Source of the DNA: Schlesneria sp.
GTDB taxonomy: Bacteria > Planctomycetota > Planctomycetia > Planctomycetales > Planctomycetaceae
DNA length: 64,000 nucleotides
Assembly (NCBI GenBank): GCA_028291515.1
Contig: JAQGHU010000106.1
Span: 1 to 64,000 of the forward strand
Reading direction: 5' to 3'
Positions 54,218 through 63,930 of this stretch are shown here, piece after piece; the stretch's first letter is position 1; each line of letters begins with the position of its first letter. The notes under the pieces are model-generated. The model was not told the DNA's origin. It searched no databases and saw nothing but the letters and a program-made list of their open reading frames with translations. A program made the translations under genes and the position numbers.

Positions 54218-54786
54218 CTTATCTCTCCTTGAATTGATATCGCTGCGTCGGAAGAGTCAACTTCGGCAGCAATTCAGCTTGCTGTTTATTCAATTCCCGG
54301 CAAATCGCCATTGGGATTAAAGTTTGACCCGGACCTCGGCCCCGAATGCGTGGTGGACTTATAGGCGTGGCCCCGGTTCGCCTCAACGGCGACTTGAAGG
54401 CATTGGCCAAATCGCGGCCCCAAAATCGCGTTTTCTCAGGGGTGCTGACGAAGTGCGGCAGATATTGCCGACGGCAGTTTTTGCTTCGACCAAAGAAAAA
54501 TAGTGACTGCCCGGTCACATCTGACCTAAAAGTAACCAGATATGTTGGCGTTTGAAGAAGAAGCTGGCAAGCTAGGCTGATCAGCACGAGCTGGTGGCTA
54601 TGTCAAGAGCAAAGTACCTGCACTTTAAACATTCTCTAACCACCTACTCGATTTGCCACCTGCGGGTAGCCGATACCATAAATATGTCGAGATCTGTCGC
54701 CCTGCGCGAGTCTTGCTGGCGTTTTTCGGGCCACCACGTTTGCTAGGCGGGTCTTTATCACCGGCAATTTTATGGAGACGGGTAGA
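54218..54786. other. Divergent intergenic region between paralogs A and B
   Basis: About 570 bases holding the promoters of two divergent paralogs. No gene or clear motif was recognised, apart from a short dyad GTGAC-N6-GTCAC in the middle. Confidence 0.4.
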
Positions 54787-55335
54787 ATGCGTTTTTCTAG
54801 TCTACTGCGAGGAGCAGCGGTGGCGTTGGCAGCTGTGGGGATGATGATTCCCAATGCCCCAGCCATGGCTGCAGGACCAAGTCGCGCCCAAGTGAAGACG
54901 GTCGATGCGAAGATCTTCGACATTGCCCTGTCTGACGGCGGTATGTTCAAGGGCCGCGTCGTTGACCACACCGGTGCCGCCGTCGAAGGCGCCGAAGTCA
55001 GCGTCAAGCAAAACAACAAAGAAGTTGCTCATTCGGTAACGGACAAGAGCGGTTCGTTCGTCGTGAGCAACATGAAGACGGGCGTCTACTCGGTGAATTC
55101 CGGGGCGACCGAAGGTGTCTATCGCGTCTGGAGTGAAAAGTCCGCTCCACCATCAGCCAAAGAGCAAAGCCTGCTCGTCCTGGGTGAAAACGGCGCTCGC
55201 GGTAACTTCGGTGCTGGCGATGGCGCATTCTGGGCTGTGGCAGCAGTCGCTACGGCAGGTTTGATTGTCGGGATCATCGCTTTGACCCGCGACAACAACA
55301 ACACCACAACTGTCGTGACTCCAATGTCACCCTGA
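54787..55335 (+). CDS. Secreted carboxypeptidase-regulatory-like domain protein, copy B
   Basis: 182 residues: signal peptide (MRFSSLLRGAAVALAAVGMM), a beta-sandwich starting FKGRVVDHTGAAVEGAEVSV, the conserved APPSAKEQSLLVLGENGARGNFG stretch, and a C-terminal hydrophobic helix before an Asn/Thr tail. It is very similar to copy C. The ATG at 54787 has a GGAG site nine bases upstream that forms part of an ATGGAGAC leader also found before copy C; that upstream ATG (54772) is therefore seen as part of the ribosome site. Confidence 0.85.
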   Translation: MRFSSLLRGAAVALAAVGMMIPNAPAMAAGPSRAQVKTVDAKIFDIALSDGGMFKGRVVDHTGAAVEGAEVSVKQNNKEVAHSVTDKSGSFVVSNMKTGVYSVNSGATEGVYRVWSEKSAPPSAKEQSLLVLGENGARGNFGAGDGAFWAVAAVATAGLIVGIIALTRDNNNTTTVVTPMSP

Positions 55336-55977
55336 TTGAACGCGGTCATCGCTTCGAAATCATGACAAGCCGCCGATATCAACCAGATATCGGCGGCTTG
55401 TGTCATTGATTAACCTGGATTACTCACGTCCCTGATATCTAGAGAAGAGGATGGACTTGGCGGGACCGTCCCGAAGGGGCAACGACAAATCAGCCCCGGG
55501 CATCGCCGGCATCGCCCGGGGAATCGAGTCGTAGACGATCCTTCAGCCCTGAAAGGGCGAAACAGACTCCGTCGAAAACTCGAAAACACGACATCCGATC
55601 GCTCCCGATCGCCATTCACGAGCTCTTGCGACTTCGTTGTCGTCCCTGAATCCGCGTCGGGATGTGAACATCTTCGATTCAGTGCCTCAACCGTCTGGCT
55701 TAAATTGCCGTTGAGCGTTCCGCTCCAGCACCAAAAAGCCAAGTCTGCTCAATTTCTGTCGCGGTTCAGAAACCTGATCTAGTCAAGACAAAAATGTTGT
55801 GATATCCAGCACAATCCATTTCTTCGACGGCAAACGCTGAATTCCGAACACCATCAGGTCGATAACTTCAAGTGTGCCAGACTGACTCGGGTGAGTTTCC
55901 CATGGCAGGCTTGAGGTCTCGTTTTCCCTTTCCCGAGCGGGCTGAGTCACAGACGATTTTTCATGGAGACTAGTAGA
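55336..55977. other. Intergenic region with hairpins between paralogs B and C
   Basis: About 640 bases. After the terminator at 55365-55401 come small GC-rich hairpins: CGGGAC/GTCCCG (55461-55473), CCCCGGGC/GCCCGGGG (55494-55521) and GCCCT/AGGGC near 55545-55558. A frame on the minus strand (55410-55742) has a low-complexity Arg/Ser/Pro composition and is not accepted as a gene. Confidence 0.5.
55365..55401 (+). terminator. Hairpin terminator after copy B
   Basis: A 15-base stem (55365-55379 with 55387-55401) around a seven-base loop, 29 bases after the stop. The following sequence is only weakly T-rich (GTCATTGATT), so termination may be partial. Confidence 0.65.
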
Positions 55978-56532
55978 ATGAGTTGTCTTAGTTTTCTGCG
56001 AGGAGCGATGGTGGCGTTGGCTGCTCTGGGGATGATGATTCCAGCCGCCCCGGCCATGGCAGCGGGCCCTGCTCGCGCTCAAGTGAAGACGGTCGATGCG
56101 AAGATCTTTGACATTGCTCTGTCGCAAGGCGGAACATTCAAGGGTCGCGTCGTTGATCACACGGGTGCTGCTATCGAAGGTGCCGAAGTCACCGTCAAAC
56201 AAGGCAACAAACAAGTCGCTCATTCTGTGACCGACAAAGATGGATCATACGTCGTCAGCAATCTGAAGACCGGCGTCTACAACGTCTCGTCAGGTGCGAC
56301 CGAAGGTGTATACCGAGTCTGGTCCGAGAAGACCGCTCCTCCTTCAGCCAAAGAACAAAGTCTGCTGGTCATGGGCGAAAATGGCGCTCGTGGCAACTTT
56401 GGCGCCATGGGTGACGAAGGTCTGATCCTGCTGGCCGTCACCGCTGTCGGTGCCGTCGCAGTCGTGGCACTCGTCCTGGCAATCAATAACAAGGGTGATT
56501 CGACGACCATCGTCGTTCCATCATCGCCTTGA
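55978..56532 (+). CDS. Secreted carboxypeptidase-regulatory-like domain protein, copy C
   Basis: 184 residues with the same plan as copy B: signal peptide MSCLSFLRGAMVALAALGMM, sandwich beginning FKGRVVDHTGAAIEGAEVTV, APPSAKEQSLLVMGENGARGNFG, a C-terminal helix and a short tail. About three quarters of residues match copy B, so they are a recent tandem duplication. The start at 55978 follows the shared ATGGAGAC leader with GGAG as ribosome site. A terminator hairpin follows. Confidence 0.85.
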   Translation: MSCLSFLRGAMVALAALGMMIPAAPAMAAGPARAQVKTVDAKIFDIALSQGGTFKGRVVDHTGAAIEGAEVTVKQGNKQVAHSVTDKDGSYVVSNLKTGVYNVSSGATEGVYRVWSEKTAPPSAKEQSLLVMGENGARGNFGAMGDEGLILLAVTAVGAVAVVALVLAINNKGDSTTIVVPSSP

Positions 56533-56558
56533 TCGCTCACGCGAATCAGAACAACTTA

Positions 56559-56594
56559 AAAGCCATCGGTCGTCGCAAGATGACCGATGGCTTT
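56559..56594 (+). terminator. Hairpin terminator after copy C
   Basis: A 13-base stem (56559-56571 with 56582-56594) around a ten-base loop, 26 bases after the stop, followed by GTTCGTT. Confidence 0.75.
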
Positions 56595-56618
56595 GTTCGT
56601 TGGAATGGAATTGAAAAG

Positions 56619-56720
56619 TGCAAATTGCGAAATGCAAATTGAAAAATGGGAACAGCAGCCGCGTTGCTCAATCTTGTGTTCTTCAATTTTCAATTTGAAA
56701 TTTGCATTTCGCAATTTGCA
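56619..56720. repeat. AT-rich inverted repeat element
   Basis: Perfect 22-base arms (56619-56640 and 56699-56720) made of TTGCGAAATGC-type sequence, with a 58-base centre. The right arm and its flank match 246-270 at the left end of the window (23 of 25 bases). It lies between convergent genes. Confidence 0.75.
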
Positions 56721-56751
56721 ATCGCTTCAGTTCCCTACTCGTGGTCCTAAA

Positions 56752-58083
56752 TCACGAGAACAGCGAAAGAATCGGCTTCCCATCATGAGCTACCTTAAAC
56801 GGCCGGCCTGACTTCGAGAAGAACTCCTTCGACAACGGCAAGCCCAGGGCATGAGCGATCGTTGCGTTGAAGTCGCCGACCGTCACATCATCTTCTTCGG
56901 CGCTAAAGCCGTCTTTGTCGGACTTGCCATAGAAGCGGCCCCCTTTGATCCCGCCACCCGCCAGAAAACCAGAGAAGGCACCGGGGTGATGATCGCGGCC
57001 GCCATTCTGGTTCAATCGCGGCGAACGACCGAATTCGGTCCCCAACACGACTAGCGTGTTCTTCAGCAAACCCTTCTCTTTAAGATCCGAGATCAAGACG
57101 GAAGCGGCCCGGTCCAGCGTCCCCGCCACTCGCGGCAGCTTGGCATTCTCATAGATGTCCGTATGCATATCCCAGCCACCAAGTCCGATTTCGATGAAAC
57201 GGACATTGTACTCAACCAGTCGCCGAGCCAACAGGCAGCCTTGTCCGAACTGATCGCGACCGTACTTGTCGCGCACCTCAGCCTTCTCCTGGCCCAGGTC
57301 GAACGCTTTCAGTTCTTCGCTATGCACCAGTTGATTCGCCTGGCGATAGAACTCGCCATACGCTTCGACTTGCTTCTGAGGATACTTTTTCCGAAAGCTG
57401 GCATCGAACTTGTCGATCAGGTCCATCCGCTTCTCGAACGACGATTCGGTCAGATACTTGGGCGTCACGGTGTTCTGCAAACCGGAATTTGGATCTCCGA
57501 TCGGAACAGGAGTGAAAGCGGGCTCGAGAAATCCAGCCCCAGGATGACGAGCCTCACCACCGATTAAGACATTGTCGGGCAACGTTCTGTTTTGCTTTCC
57601 CAGCACCTTCAGCGCCCACGCCCCCATGCCCGGATGACGGATCGACGCAATCTCTTTGTAGCTGGTTCGCAGTAAGTAGCGTCCCCCTTCATGATCGCCG
57701 GTTTCGGTATGTAGCGAGCGAATCACGGCCATTTCCTTGGCCAGCTTCGCCAGTTCGGGCAACGTCTCACCGAACTGCATCCCACTGACGCTGGTCGAGA
57801 TCCCCTTGGTATCCCCTTGAGTCTCTCGCCCCGGTTTCAAATCGAACGTGTCCAGATGCGTCATCGCCCCATTCATATACAGAAAGATGACGTGCTTGGC
57901 CGTTCCCGTCGGGCCCGAGCCACTGGACTTGTCGTCGTCTTTCTTAGAGCCCTTGCCCGCCGCTTTGTCGTCGCCGAAGGCCATCGCGCCGGGCAGAACA
58001 GTCACACCCAGCATCGCCTTTGCGGCGTATTCCAACAACGATCGACGTGAAACAAAGTCGAGCGATTTCAATTGTGAAAGCAT
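56752..58083 (-). CDS. DUF1501 domain-containing exported protein
   Basis: 443 residues with a Tat-like signal (SRRSLLEYAAKAMLGVTVL) and the DUF1501 body, recognisable from HVIFLYMNGAMTHLDTFDLKPG, VRSLHTETGDHEGGRYLLRTSY, and LGTEFGRSPRLNQNGGRDHHPGAFSGFLAGGGIKGG. The fold is sulfatase/alkaline-phosphatase-like. Family members are numerous in planctomycetes and almost always follow a DUF1549/DUF1553 gene, as here, 12 bases downstream. Their biochemical role is not established. Confidence 0.93.
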   Translation of the reverse strand: MLSQLKSLDFVSRRSLLEYAAKAMLGVTVLPGAMAFGDDKAAGKGSKKDDDKSSGSGPTGTAKHVIFLYMNGAMTHLDTFDLKPGRETQGDTKGISTSVSGMQFGETLPELAKLAKEMAVIRSLHTETGDHEGGRYLLRTSYKEIASIRHPGMGAWALKVLGKQNRTLPDNVLIGGEARHPGAGFLEPAFTPVPIGDPNSGLQNTVTPKYLTESSFEKRMDLIDKFDASFRKKYPQKQVEAYGEFYRQANQLVHSEELKAFDLGQEKAEVRDKYGRDQFGQGCLLARRLVEYNVRFIEIGLGGWDMHTDIYENAKLPRVAGTLDRAASVLISDLKEKGLLKNTLVVLGTEFGRSPRLNQNGGRDHHPGAFSGFLAGGGIKGGRFYGKSDKDGFSAEEDDVTVGDFNATIAHALGLPLSKEFFSKSGRPFKVAHDGKPILSLFS

Positions 58084-58095
58084 GGCGGGCAGCCT

Positions 58096-60039
58096 TTATT
58101 GGACGAACAGGAATTCGCGAGTATTCACCAAGGCCCAGATCACGTTTCCATAACCGGCGTCGCCATGTGCCTTGATTTCAGCGTTGGCAACCTGCCGTTC
58201 GGTCGTAGTGGGCCGTCGAGATAGAACGCTTTGGAAGATGACATCGACTCGGCCATCCATCGTCTTTTCCGCAATGACGTTCTTGTACATCATCGATTCG
58301 GGTTCGAGCAGCATGTGAGTGATCGGCCCGTTGAACATCTGCAGCACCTGCGGAACCGAACCGTCTTCAGATGACACTTCAATCGCTTCATGGTCCGACT
58401 GGCCGAACTGTCGCAGGAAGTGTCCCGGTGGCTGGGGTGAAGGCAGTTCAGACGCACGAACCAGCAACTGACCTTTGTAGCGATACGGTTTATTGCGAGC
58501 TTCACGAGAATTCTTGATATCGGACGACGCCAATTCTTTGTTGTGCTCATAGATCATGGTGGCAGTCGCCTTGGAAAGATCGATGTTCAAGAGCTTTGCT
58601 TCCACTCGAGCCGGTTCTTTCTGGTATTCGTCCGGCTTAGTAACTGCCATCGTGATAAAGCTGTCCCAAACTTGTTCGGCGGTCATGCGCCGGAGCAATG
58701 GGCCGGGGAAATGGAATTCGTCACCGGGCGTCACTTCTGCCGTTGTCGCTTCGCGCTGATAGGCCTTCGTGTTGCAGACAATGCGCAGGTATTCCTTCAG
58801 ATCGAATTTTACGCGGATCATTTCGGCAGTCAGGAAATCCATCAACTCTGGATTCTCAGGCTTGGAGTCATCTTTGATGTCATCCACCGGCTCAATCTGG
58901 CCGACCCCGAACAGGCGTTTCCACAGGCGATTGGAGATGGTCTTGGCGAACCGAGGATTCTCCGGTGATGTCAGCCATTTCGCGAAGGCGACTCGCGGCG
59001 CTTGGCCCTTTTCAATCTTGGCCGGGGGGCCAAAGATGGTCTTCGGGGCGATCTGCTGCTTTGGCTTTCCGTCTTCGTACTGATAGTCATGCGGCAGTGC
59101 CAGTTTGGCTCCGTTGTCATAGACTTCGAACAGGTTGCTGATCAGGAACTTGTTGTACTTGCCGCCACCGTCAAACTTATCATCAACCTTCTTCATCTCG
59201 TCACGCAGCTTGTTGACGACATTGCCGCCCCCGAAACGCTTGTCTCCAGCACCACGACGGGTTGCCGTCCCAAATGTGAACGCCGCCATCTCGTAGAATT
59301 CTTTCTGCGTCCAGCGATCGAAGGGATGATTGTGACACTGCGCACAGCCGATCTGAGTCCCTAGAAAGATGCGGATCGTATTGTTCATCGCATCCAGCGG
59401 CATCCCCGAGTCGCGCAGGATATATCCCGACGCCGGGTTGTCCCAGACCTTGCCCTCGGCGGTCAGCATTTCATAGACGAACGTATCGTAGGGCTTGTTC
59501 GTTTCCAGGCATTCCTTGACCCATTCGCAGTACGGCCGCCCCGGCACATTATTGGTGATCTGATTATCCTTCAGGCGCAGGATGTCGGCCCAATAGTTGT
59601 AGAAGTTGCTCGAATAGCCCTCCTGGCTCAGCAGCACGTCGATCAGCTTGGCTCGCTTTTCCGTATCGCTATTCGCGCAGAATTGTCGCACTTGTTTGTG
59701 AGTCGGAATCGTGCCCGCCAGATCGAGGTACACGCGACGAACAAACTGTTCGTCTGACGCCATGGGGTTTGGCGTCACCTTGAACTTCTTGTAGTTCGCT
59801 TCGATCAGGTCGTTGACTTTGGCGGCGGAAGCCAGCGCATGCGATCGTGTATTGGGATTCACTGGAGCAAGGCTGATCTTCCGCTCGGGAACGTGAACGG
59901 GCGGCTCTGGTTTCTTCGGCGGCTTGTTTTTATTGCCCTGGCCGAAAGCGGTCGAATTCTCGGACCCCACGAAACCAGAAACGCAGGCAAGTGAGAAAAC
60001 TGTCGCCAGAAAGAGAGCGGACAACCGACGGATAGACAT
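58096..60039 (-). CDS. DUF1549/DUF1553 domain-containing protein
   Basis: About 647 residues with a signal peptide ([19 protein letters not shown]), a Lys/Pro-rich linker, DUF1549 ([22 protein letters not shown] ... [24 protein letters not shown]) and DUF1553 ([10 protein letters not shown] at the end). A CxxCH motif sits in [11 protein letters not shown], so heme attachment is possible, although it is a conserved part of this family with unproven function. No separate cytochrome domain is fused. The start at 60039 is chosen for the signal peptide; an AAGGT site precedes it. First gene of the pair with DUF1501. Confidence 0.93.
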   Translation of the reverse strand: MSIRRLSALFLATVFSLACVSGFVGSENSTAFGQGNKNKPPKKPEPPVHVPERKISLAPVNPNTRSHALASAAKVNDLIEANYKKFKVTPNPMASDEQFVRRVYLDLAGTIPTHKQVRQFCANSDTEKRAKLIDVLLSQEGYSSNFYNYWADILRLKDNQITNNVPGRPYCEWVKECLETNKPYDTFVYEMLTAEGKVWDNPASGYILRDSGMPLDAMNNTIRIFLGTQIGCAQCHNHPFDRWTQKEFYEMAAFTFGTATRRGAGDKRFGGGNVVNKLRDEMKKVDDKFDGGGKYNKFLISNLFEVYDNGAKLALPHDYQYEDGKPKQQIAPKTIFGPPAKIEKGQAPRVAFAKWLTSPENPRFAKTISNRLWKRLFGVGQIEPVDDIKDDSKPENPELMDFLTAEMIRVKFDLKEYLRIVCNTKAYQREATTAEVTPGDEFHFPGPLLRRMTAEQVWDSFITMAVTKPDEYQKEPARVEAKLLNIDLSKATATMIYEHNKELASSDIKNSREARNKPYRYKGQLLVRASELPSPQPPGHFLRQFGQSDHEAIEVSSEDGSVPQVLQMFNGPITHMLLEPESMMYKNVIAEKTMDGRVDVIFQSVLSRRPTTTERQVANAEIKAHGDAGYGNVIWALVNTREFLFVQ

Positions 60040-60457
60040 GGGTCGCACCTTCAACAATGGCAGTGATCGTCCGTCACAGCAGCAGGTTACAGACAAACGA
60101 CTCTAGATAATTCTAGCATCCGCAATCCGGAGAATCGATCACCGAATTTCATCCAATCTTGTCAGGTTCCTTCATCAGTGCACCGTGAAAGTGAATCAGA
60201 ATGAGGGGTTCATCGCCAGCCACAACTATCGCCGCGGAAATTAGATGCGGATCACAGTCTGTAAATAGGGCTCTTCTCGTTTACCCGCGTGGGTCTCGCT
60301 CCGCGCGTCTTCGCAGAGCGCTGGCAACTCAGCCAAACCACGGCGAGACCCCAAGGGTGCTTTGCCTGTTCGAATCGAGACAGTTAACATATTCAACCTG
60401 CCCTTGGCATCTTCGTCGGGCTGATCCAACTTTCGCCACACTGAACAGCAGATTCTG
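60040..60457. other. Divergent intergenic region with imperfect inverted repeat
   Basis: About 420 bases with no gene. An imperfect inverted repeat (ACCCGCGTGGGTCTCGC near 60280-60297, GCGAGACCCCAAGGGT near 60341-60357) is the only structure found. Promoters for the DUF1549 operon and the small gene at 60458 should be here. Confidence 0.4.
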
Positions 60458-60706
60458 ATGGCCGACTACAACAAATACGATCCGCGAGTTGATTCCCTGG
60501 TCATGGAAAACGTGACGTTCTGGGATCCCGCTGTGGGCAAGTTGTCTGAGGAAGACAAGACGATCCTGGCGCGGACAGTGCATCAGGCGCCTGAGAAGGC
60601 GGCGAAGATCGCCTATGCGAGGTCTCACACGGGTTTCACACGAGAAATCACCGTGACTGTCGACGACATCGCCCGCATCTACGACGAGCAGACCGGTCGC
60701 GTCTGA
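60458..60706 (+). CDS. Small conserved-looking protein of unknown function
   Basis: 82 residues, soluble, with acidic/basic balance, no signal peptide and no membrane segment. Its coding character looks genuine: a regular helical middle (LSEEDKTILARTVHQAPEKAAKIAYARSH) and a likely beta end (REITVTVDDIARIYDEQTGRV). I do not recognise the family. No ribosome site stands out. Confidence 0.65.
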   Translation: MADYNKYDPRVDSLVMENVTFWDPAVGKLSEEDKTILARTVHQAPEKAAKIAYARSHTGFTREITVTVDDIARIYDEQTGRV

Positions 60707-60913
60707 TATTCGCCTTGGCATCGCGTGAATACGTCTTCGTTCACCGCACGGGCATCGCCCCTCGTGTCATTGCGACTGGCAGCCGACCACGCTCGACGCA
60801 GTTGTTCGCGTGAGTGCCATTGTGTGAACGCATGCCATAGCCGCGGACCTGATGGACACAGGGCTGTGGATGCTCGTGGTCTCGCTGCGCCGGTCTGATT
60901 CTTCTGTTGTGCG

Positions 60914-60940
60914 CTGGATTCCCGCCTGCATGGGAATGAC
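60914..60940. repeat. Single REP copy, reverse orientation
   Basis: One REP unit with a single change in the centre relative to the others (CTGCATGGG instead of CTGCGCGGG), in the same orientation as the right-hand copies of the two pairs. No partner is seen nearby. Confidence 0.75.
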
Positions 60941-60968
60941 TACGAGGCCGCTTGCATGCGGCTGGAAC

Positions 60969-61703
60969 TCAGTTGCATACGGGTAGAGCGATGCTGAACC
61001 GTGTTCCGCGGCCGACTTCACTTTCACAGGAAATCGTGCCGTCATGCGCTTCGACAATCTTGCGTACGGTCGGCAGCCCCAGGCCGCTGCCCCCCTTCTT
61101 CGTCGAATAGAACGCATCAAACATCCGAGCCTGCGTCTCGGGGCTCATTCCTTTGCCGTTATCAATAATTTCCAAGATGACCTGATTGTCTCGCTGGTAC
61201 GTCTGCAGTTCCAGGACTCCGCCCTGTGGCATCGCCTGTTGTGCATTGCGAGACAGGTTCATCACCACCTGACGCCATAAATTGACATCCAGTTTGACCG
61301 GCGGCAAATTCGCGGCTAAATGCGGACTGATGTCGATCCCTTGTTCGGCCGCTTGCGGAGCGTAGAACTCGATGAACTCAAGGACCGTTTGATTCAGATC
61401 GGCGGGTTTCAAGGTCAAAGCCCCCACCCGGGCGAACTGCAGAAAGTCGTCGAGGATACGATCGAGTTGCTGGCATTGCCGCTTGACGACGGTGAGCTTA
61501 TTGAGGATCCGCCGATCCCGCTGCGAGTCACATTCCCCCAACTCTTCCGAAAGCAAATCGAGGTTTAGTCCGATCGTGGACAGAGGGTTACGGATTTCGT
61601 GGGCCAGGCCTCCTGCGAGCGTCGCAATCTCGGCGTATTGCAAGCGCAATCGCTCATGATCGTTGGCGAGGTTATTGAGTTCTGTAGCGGATTCGTCGGT
61701 CAT
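60969..61703 (-). CDS. Soluble sensor histidine kinase (NtrB-like)
   Basis: 244 residues with only the kinase core: a short N-terminal helix, HisKA with the phospho-His at residue 35 in GGLAHEIRNPLSTIG, and a HATPase with an N box NLSRNAQQAMP and G boxes DNGKGMSP and GSGLGLPTVRKIVEAHDG. There is no membrane or PAS domain, so the input signal must come through a partner protein. No response regulator is encoded beside it. It lies downstream of pnp, from which it is separated by a terminator. Confidence 0.92.
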   Translation of the reverse strand: MTDESATELNNLANDHERLRLQYAEIATLAGGLAHEIRNPLSTIGLNLDLLSEELGECDSQRDRRILNKLTVVKRQCQQLDRILDDFLQFARVGALTLKPADLNQTVLEFIEFYAPQAAEQGIDISPHLAANLPPVKLDVNLWRQVVMNLSRNAQQAMPQGGVLELQTYQRDNQVILEIIDNGKGMSPETQARMFDAFYSTKKGGSGLGLPTVRKIVEAHDGTISCESEVGRGTRFSIALPVCN

Positions 61704-61738
61704 AACGTTTCCGATTCGAAACCGACCGTTCGCAAAAA

Positions 61739-61765
61739 CAGCCCGGCATCGATGATGCCGGGCTG
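61739..61765 (-). terminator. Hairpin terminator of pnp
   Basis: A perfect 12-base stem (61739-61750 with 61754-61765) and a three-base loop, followed on the minus strand by TTTTTGCG. It lies about 30 bases after the pnp stop and probably limits read-through into the histidine kinase gene. Confidence 0.92.
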
Positions 61766-61797
61766 GTCACTTAAAATCTGTCCTAAGACATTGCGAA

Positions 61798-63930
61798 TTA
61801 CTCGTCGTCAGCTGCTGGGGCATCGCCTTCAGGAGCGGCCTGCTCAACCAGAATGGCTTTGCGTGACAGCTTGACGCGGTTCTGTTCGTCGATGGCGATC
61901 ACCTTCACTTGGATCTTATCGCCAACTTTACAGATGTCGCCGACATTCTTGACGAAGCCAGTATCGAGTTCGCTGACGTGGCACAGGCCGTCCTTGCCAG
62001 GAGCGATTTCGATGAAGGCACCGAAATCCTTGATCGAACTGACAGTCCCGTTGTAAACGCGACCGACCTTGATTTCTTCGGTCATCGCTTCGACGCGAGC
62101 GAGTGCGTCTTCGGCACCTTCGCTCTTGCCGCACGAGATCATCACAGTCCCGTCGTCGGTGATATCGATCGTTGCGCCAGTTTCTTCCTGAATCGCTCGG
62201 ATCGTCTTGCCGCCGGGGCCGATCAACAGACCAATCTTGGCAGGGTCGATCTTGGTACGCAGCAAACGCGGGGCGTTGACGGAGATTTCGGATCGCGGAC
62301 GGCGAATGCCGGTCAGCATCGTCTTCAACAACTCGATGCGGGCCTTGCGAGCCTGCTCGAGCGTCTTGCGAATGATCTCTTCATTGATCCCGGCAATCTT
62401 CAGGTCCAACTGGATACCGGTCACACCCTTCTGAGTTCCCGCGACCTTAAAGTCCATGTCGCCGAAGTGATCTTCGTCGCCCATGATGTCGGTCAGCAGT
62501 TCATACCGATCTTGCTCCTTGACGAGGCCGATCGAGATCCCTGCCACGGGTTGAGTGATTGGCACACCGGCATCCATCAGCGACAGAGTCGCGCTGCAAA
62601 CCGACGCCATCGAGCTGCTGCCGTTCGATTCCATGATGTCTGAGATGACACGAATCGTGTACGGGAACTTTTCTTCGGCTGGAATGACGGACTGCACCGA
62701 ACGCTCGGCCAAAGCTCCGTGACCGATTTCTCGACGTCCAGGACCACGGATTGGACGACATTCACCGACCGAATAGGACGGGAAGTTATAGTCCAGCATG
62801 AATCGCTTCTGAATTTCGTCGAACAACCCGTCAACGCGCTGAGTATCTCGAGCGGTACCGAGTGTGACGGTTGCCAGCGACTGAGTTTCGCCGCGGGTAA
62901 ACAGCGCCGAGCCGTGGACGCGTGGCAGCATGCCCACATCGCACGAGACTGCTCGCAGATCGTCTGGCTTGCGGCCGTCCAGGCGTTGCTTCTTATTCAG
63001 GATCAGGTCGCGAACGACGCGTGATTCCAAAGCGTAGAAGGCCGTTGAGAATTGTTCGCGAGTCCAGCCGTCAGCAGTTGCCACGGCAGCATTGGGGAAG
63101 AACTCTTCGATCAACGCGGCTTTCAGATCGCTGCGAGCACCGCGGCGGTCAGCCTTCACTCCGCCAACCTTGGCGTCTTCCATCCGCTGATAAGCGTTCT
63201 CACGCAGAGCGGCATCGAATGGGTTCACAGCAGCCGCTGGCAATTCGATCTTCACCTTGCCCAGCTTCTGGATGAACTCGGTCTGCATCTGACAGAGTTC
63301 GGTAATGGCTCGTTGAGCGAACATGATCGCGTCAGCCATCTGGTCTTCAGGAAGCTGATGGCCGAAGCCTTCGATCATCAGCACCGAATCGTGGCTACCG
63401 GCGACGATCAGATCCAGGCGGCTGGTTGCCATCTGCTGGCGCGTTGGCATCAGCACGAACTCTTCTTCCAGCAAGCCCACTCGCACTGCGGCGATCGGGC
63501 CCTGAAATGGAACCGGGGCGATGCTCAATGCGGCACTCGCCCCGATAATCGACAGTACGTCTGGATCGTTCTCGGAATCGACCGAGAGGACATTCGACAT
63601 CACCTGGACTTCCTCGATGTATCCTTCGGGGAAGAGGGGTCGGATGGGTCGGTCAGTCAGACGACTAGTCAGGATTTCCTTGGTGGTCGGCCGACCTTCG
63701 CGCTTGATAAAGCCACCGGGGAACTTGCCAGCGGCGGCCGAACGTTCGCGATAATCGCAAGTCAGTGGGAAAAAGTCGGTTCCGGGTCGCGATGGACCGT
63801 TCTGAGCAGCCACAAATACAACGGTATCACCAAACCGAACCAATACCGCTCCAGCGGCCTGCTTTGCCATTTCACCGCTGGTCAGGCTTAATGTTCGACC
63901 AGCAAATTCTCTTTCGACGACTACTTTCAC
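61798..63930 (-). CDS. pnp: Polyribonucleotide nucleotidyltransferase
   Basis: Phosphorolytic 3'-5' exoribonuclease of the RNA degradation machinery. 710 residues, the normal length. Two RNase PH domains (PGTDFFPLTCDYRERSAAAGKFPGG near residue 55; FMLDYNFPSYSVGECRPIRGPGRREIGHG in the second), then a KH domain with IGPGGKTIRAIQEETGA, and an S1 domain (VGRVYNGTVSSIKDFGAFIEIAPGKDGLCHVSEL) at the end. It stands at the right edge; in many bacteria rpsO lies just upstream, beyond the window. Confidence 0.98.
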   Translation of the reverse strand: MKVVVEREFAGRTLSLTSGEMAKQAAGAVLVRFGDTVVFVAAQNGPSRPGTDFFPLTCDYRERSAAAGKFPGGFIKREGRPTTKEILTSRLTDRPIRPLFPEGYIEEVQVMSNVLSVDSENDPDVLSIIGASAALSIAPVPFQGPIAAVRVGLLEEEFVLMPTRQQMATSRLDLIVAGSHDSVLMIEGFGHQLPEDQMADAIMFAQRAITELCQMQTEFIQKLGKVKIELPAAAVNPFDAALRENAYQRMEDAKVGGVKADRRGARSDLKAALIEEFFPNAAVATADGWTREQFSTAFYALESRVVRDLILNKKQRLDGRKPDDLRAVSCDVGMLPRVHGSALFTRGETQSLATVTLGTARDTQRVDGLFDEIQKRFMLDYNFPSYSVGECRPIRGPGRREIGHGALAERSVQSVIPAEEKFPYTIRVISDIMESNGSSSMASVCSATLSLMDAGVPITQPVAGISIGLVKEQDRYELLTDIMGDEDHFGDMDFKVAGTQKGVTGIQLDLKIAGINEEIIRKTLEQARKARIELLKTMLTGIRRPRSEISVNAPRLLRTKIDPAKIGLLIGPGGKTIRAIQEETGATIDITDDGTVMISCGKSEGAEDALARVEAMTEEIKVGRVYNGTVSSIKDFGAFIEIAPGKDGLCHVSELDTGFVKNVGDICKVGDKIQVKVIAIDEQNRVKLSRKAILVEQAAPEGDAPAADDE

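Noticed and set aside
55410-55742. Minus-strand frame of 110 codons between paralogs B and C
   Set aside because: Arg/Ser/Pro-rich and made from hairpin repeats; typical false call over repetitive intergenic DNA.
58096-60039. Cytochrome c from the CxxCH motif
   Set aside because: The motif is part of the conserved DUF1549 core and no cytochrome fold or distal Met is evident.
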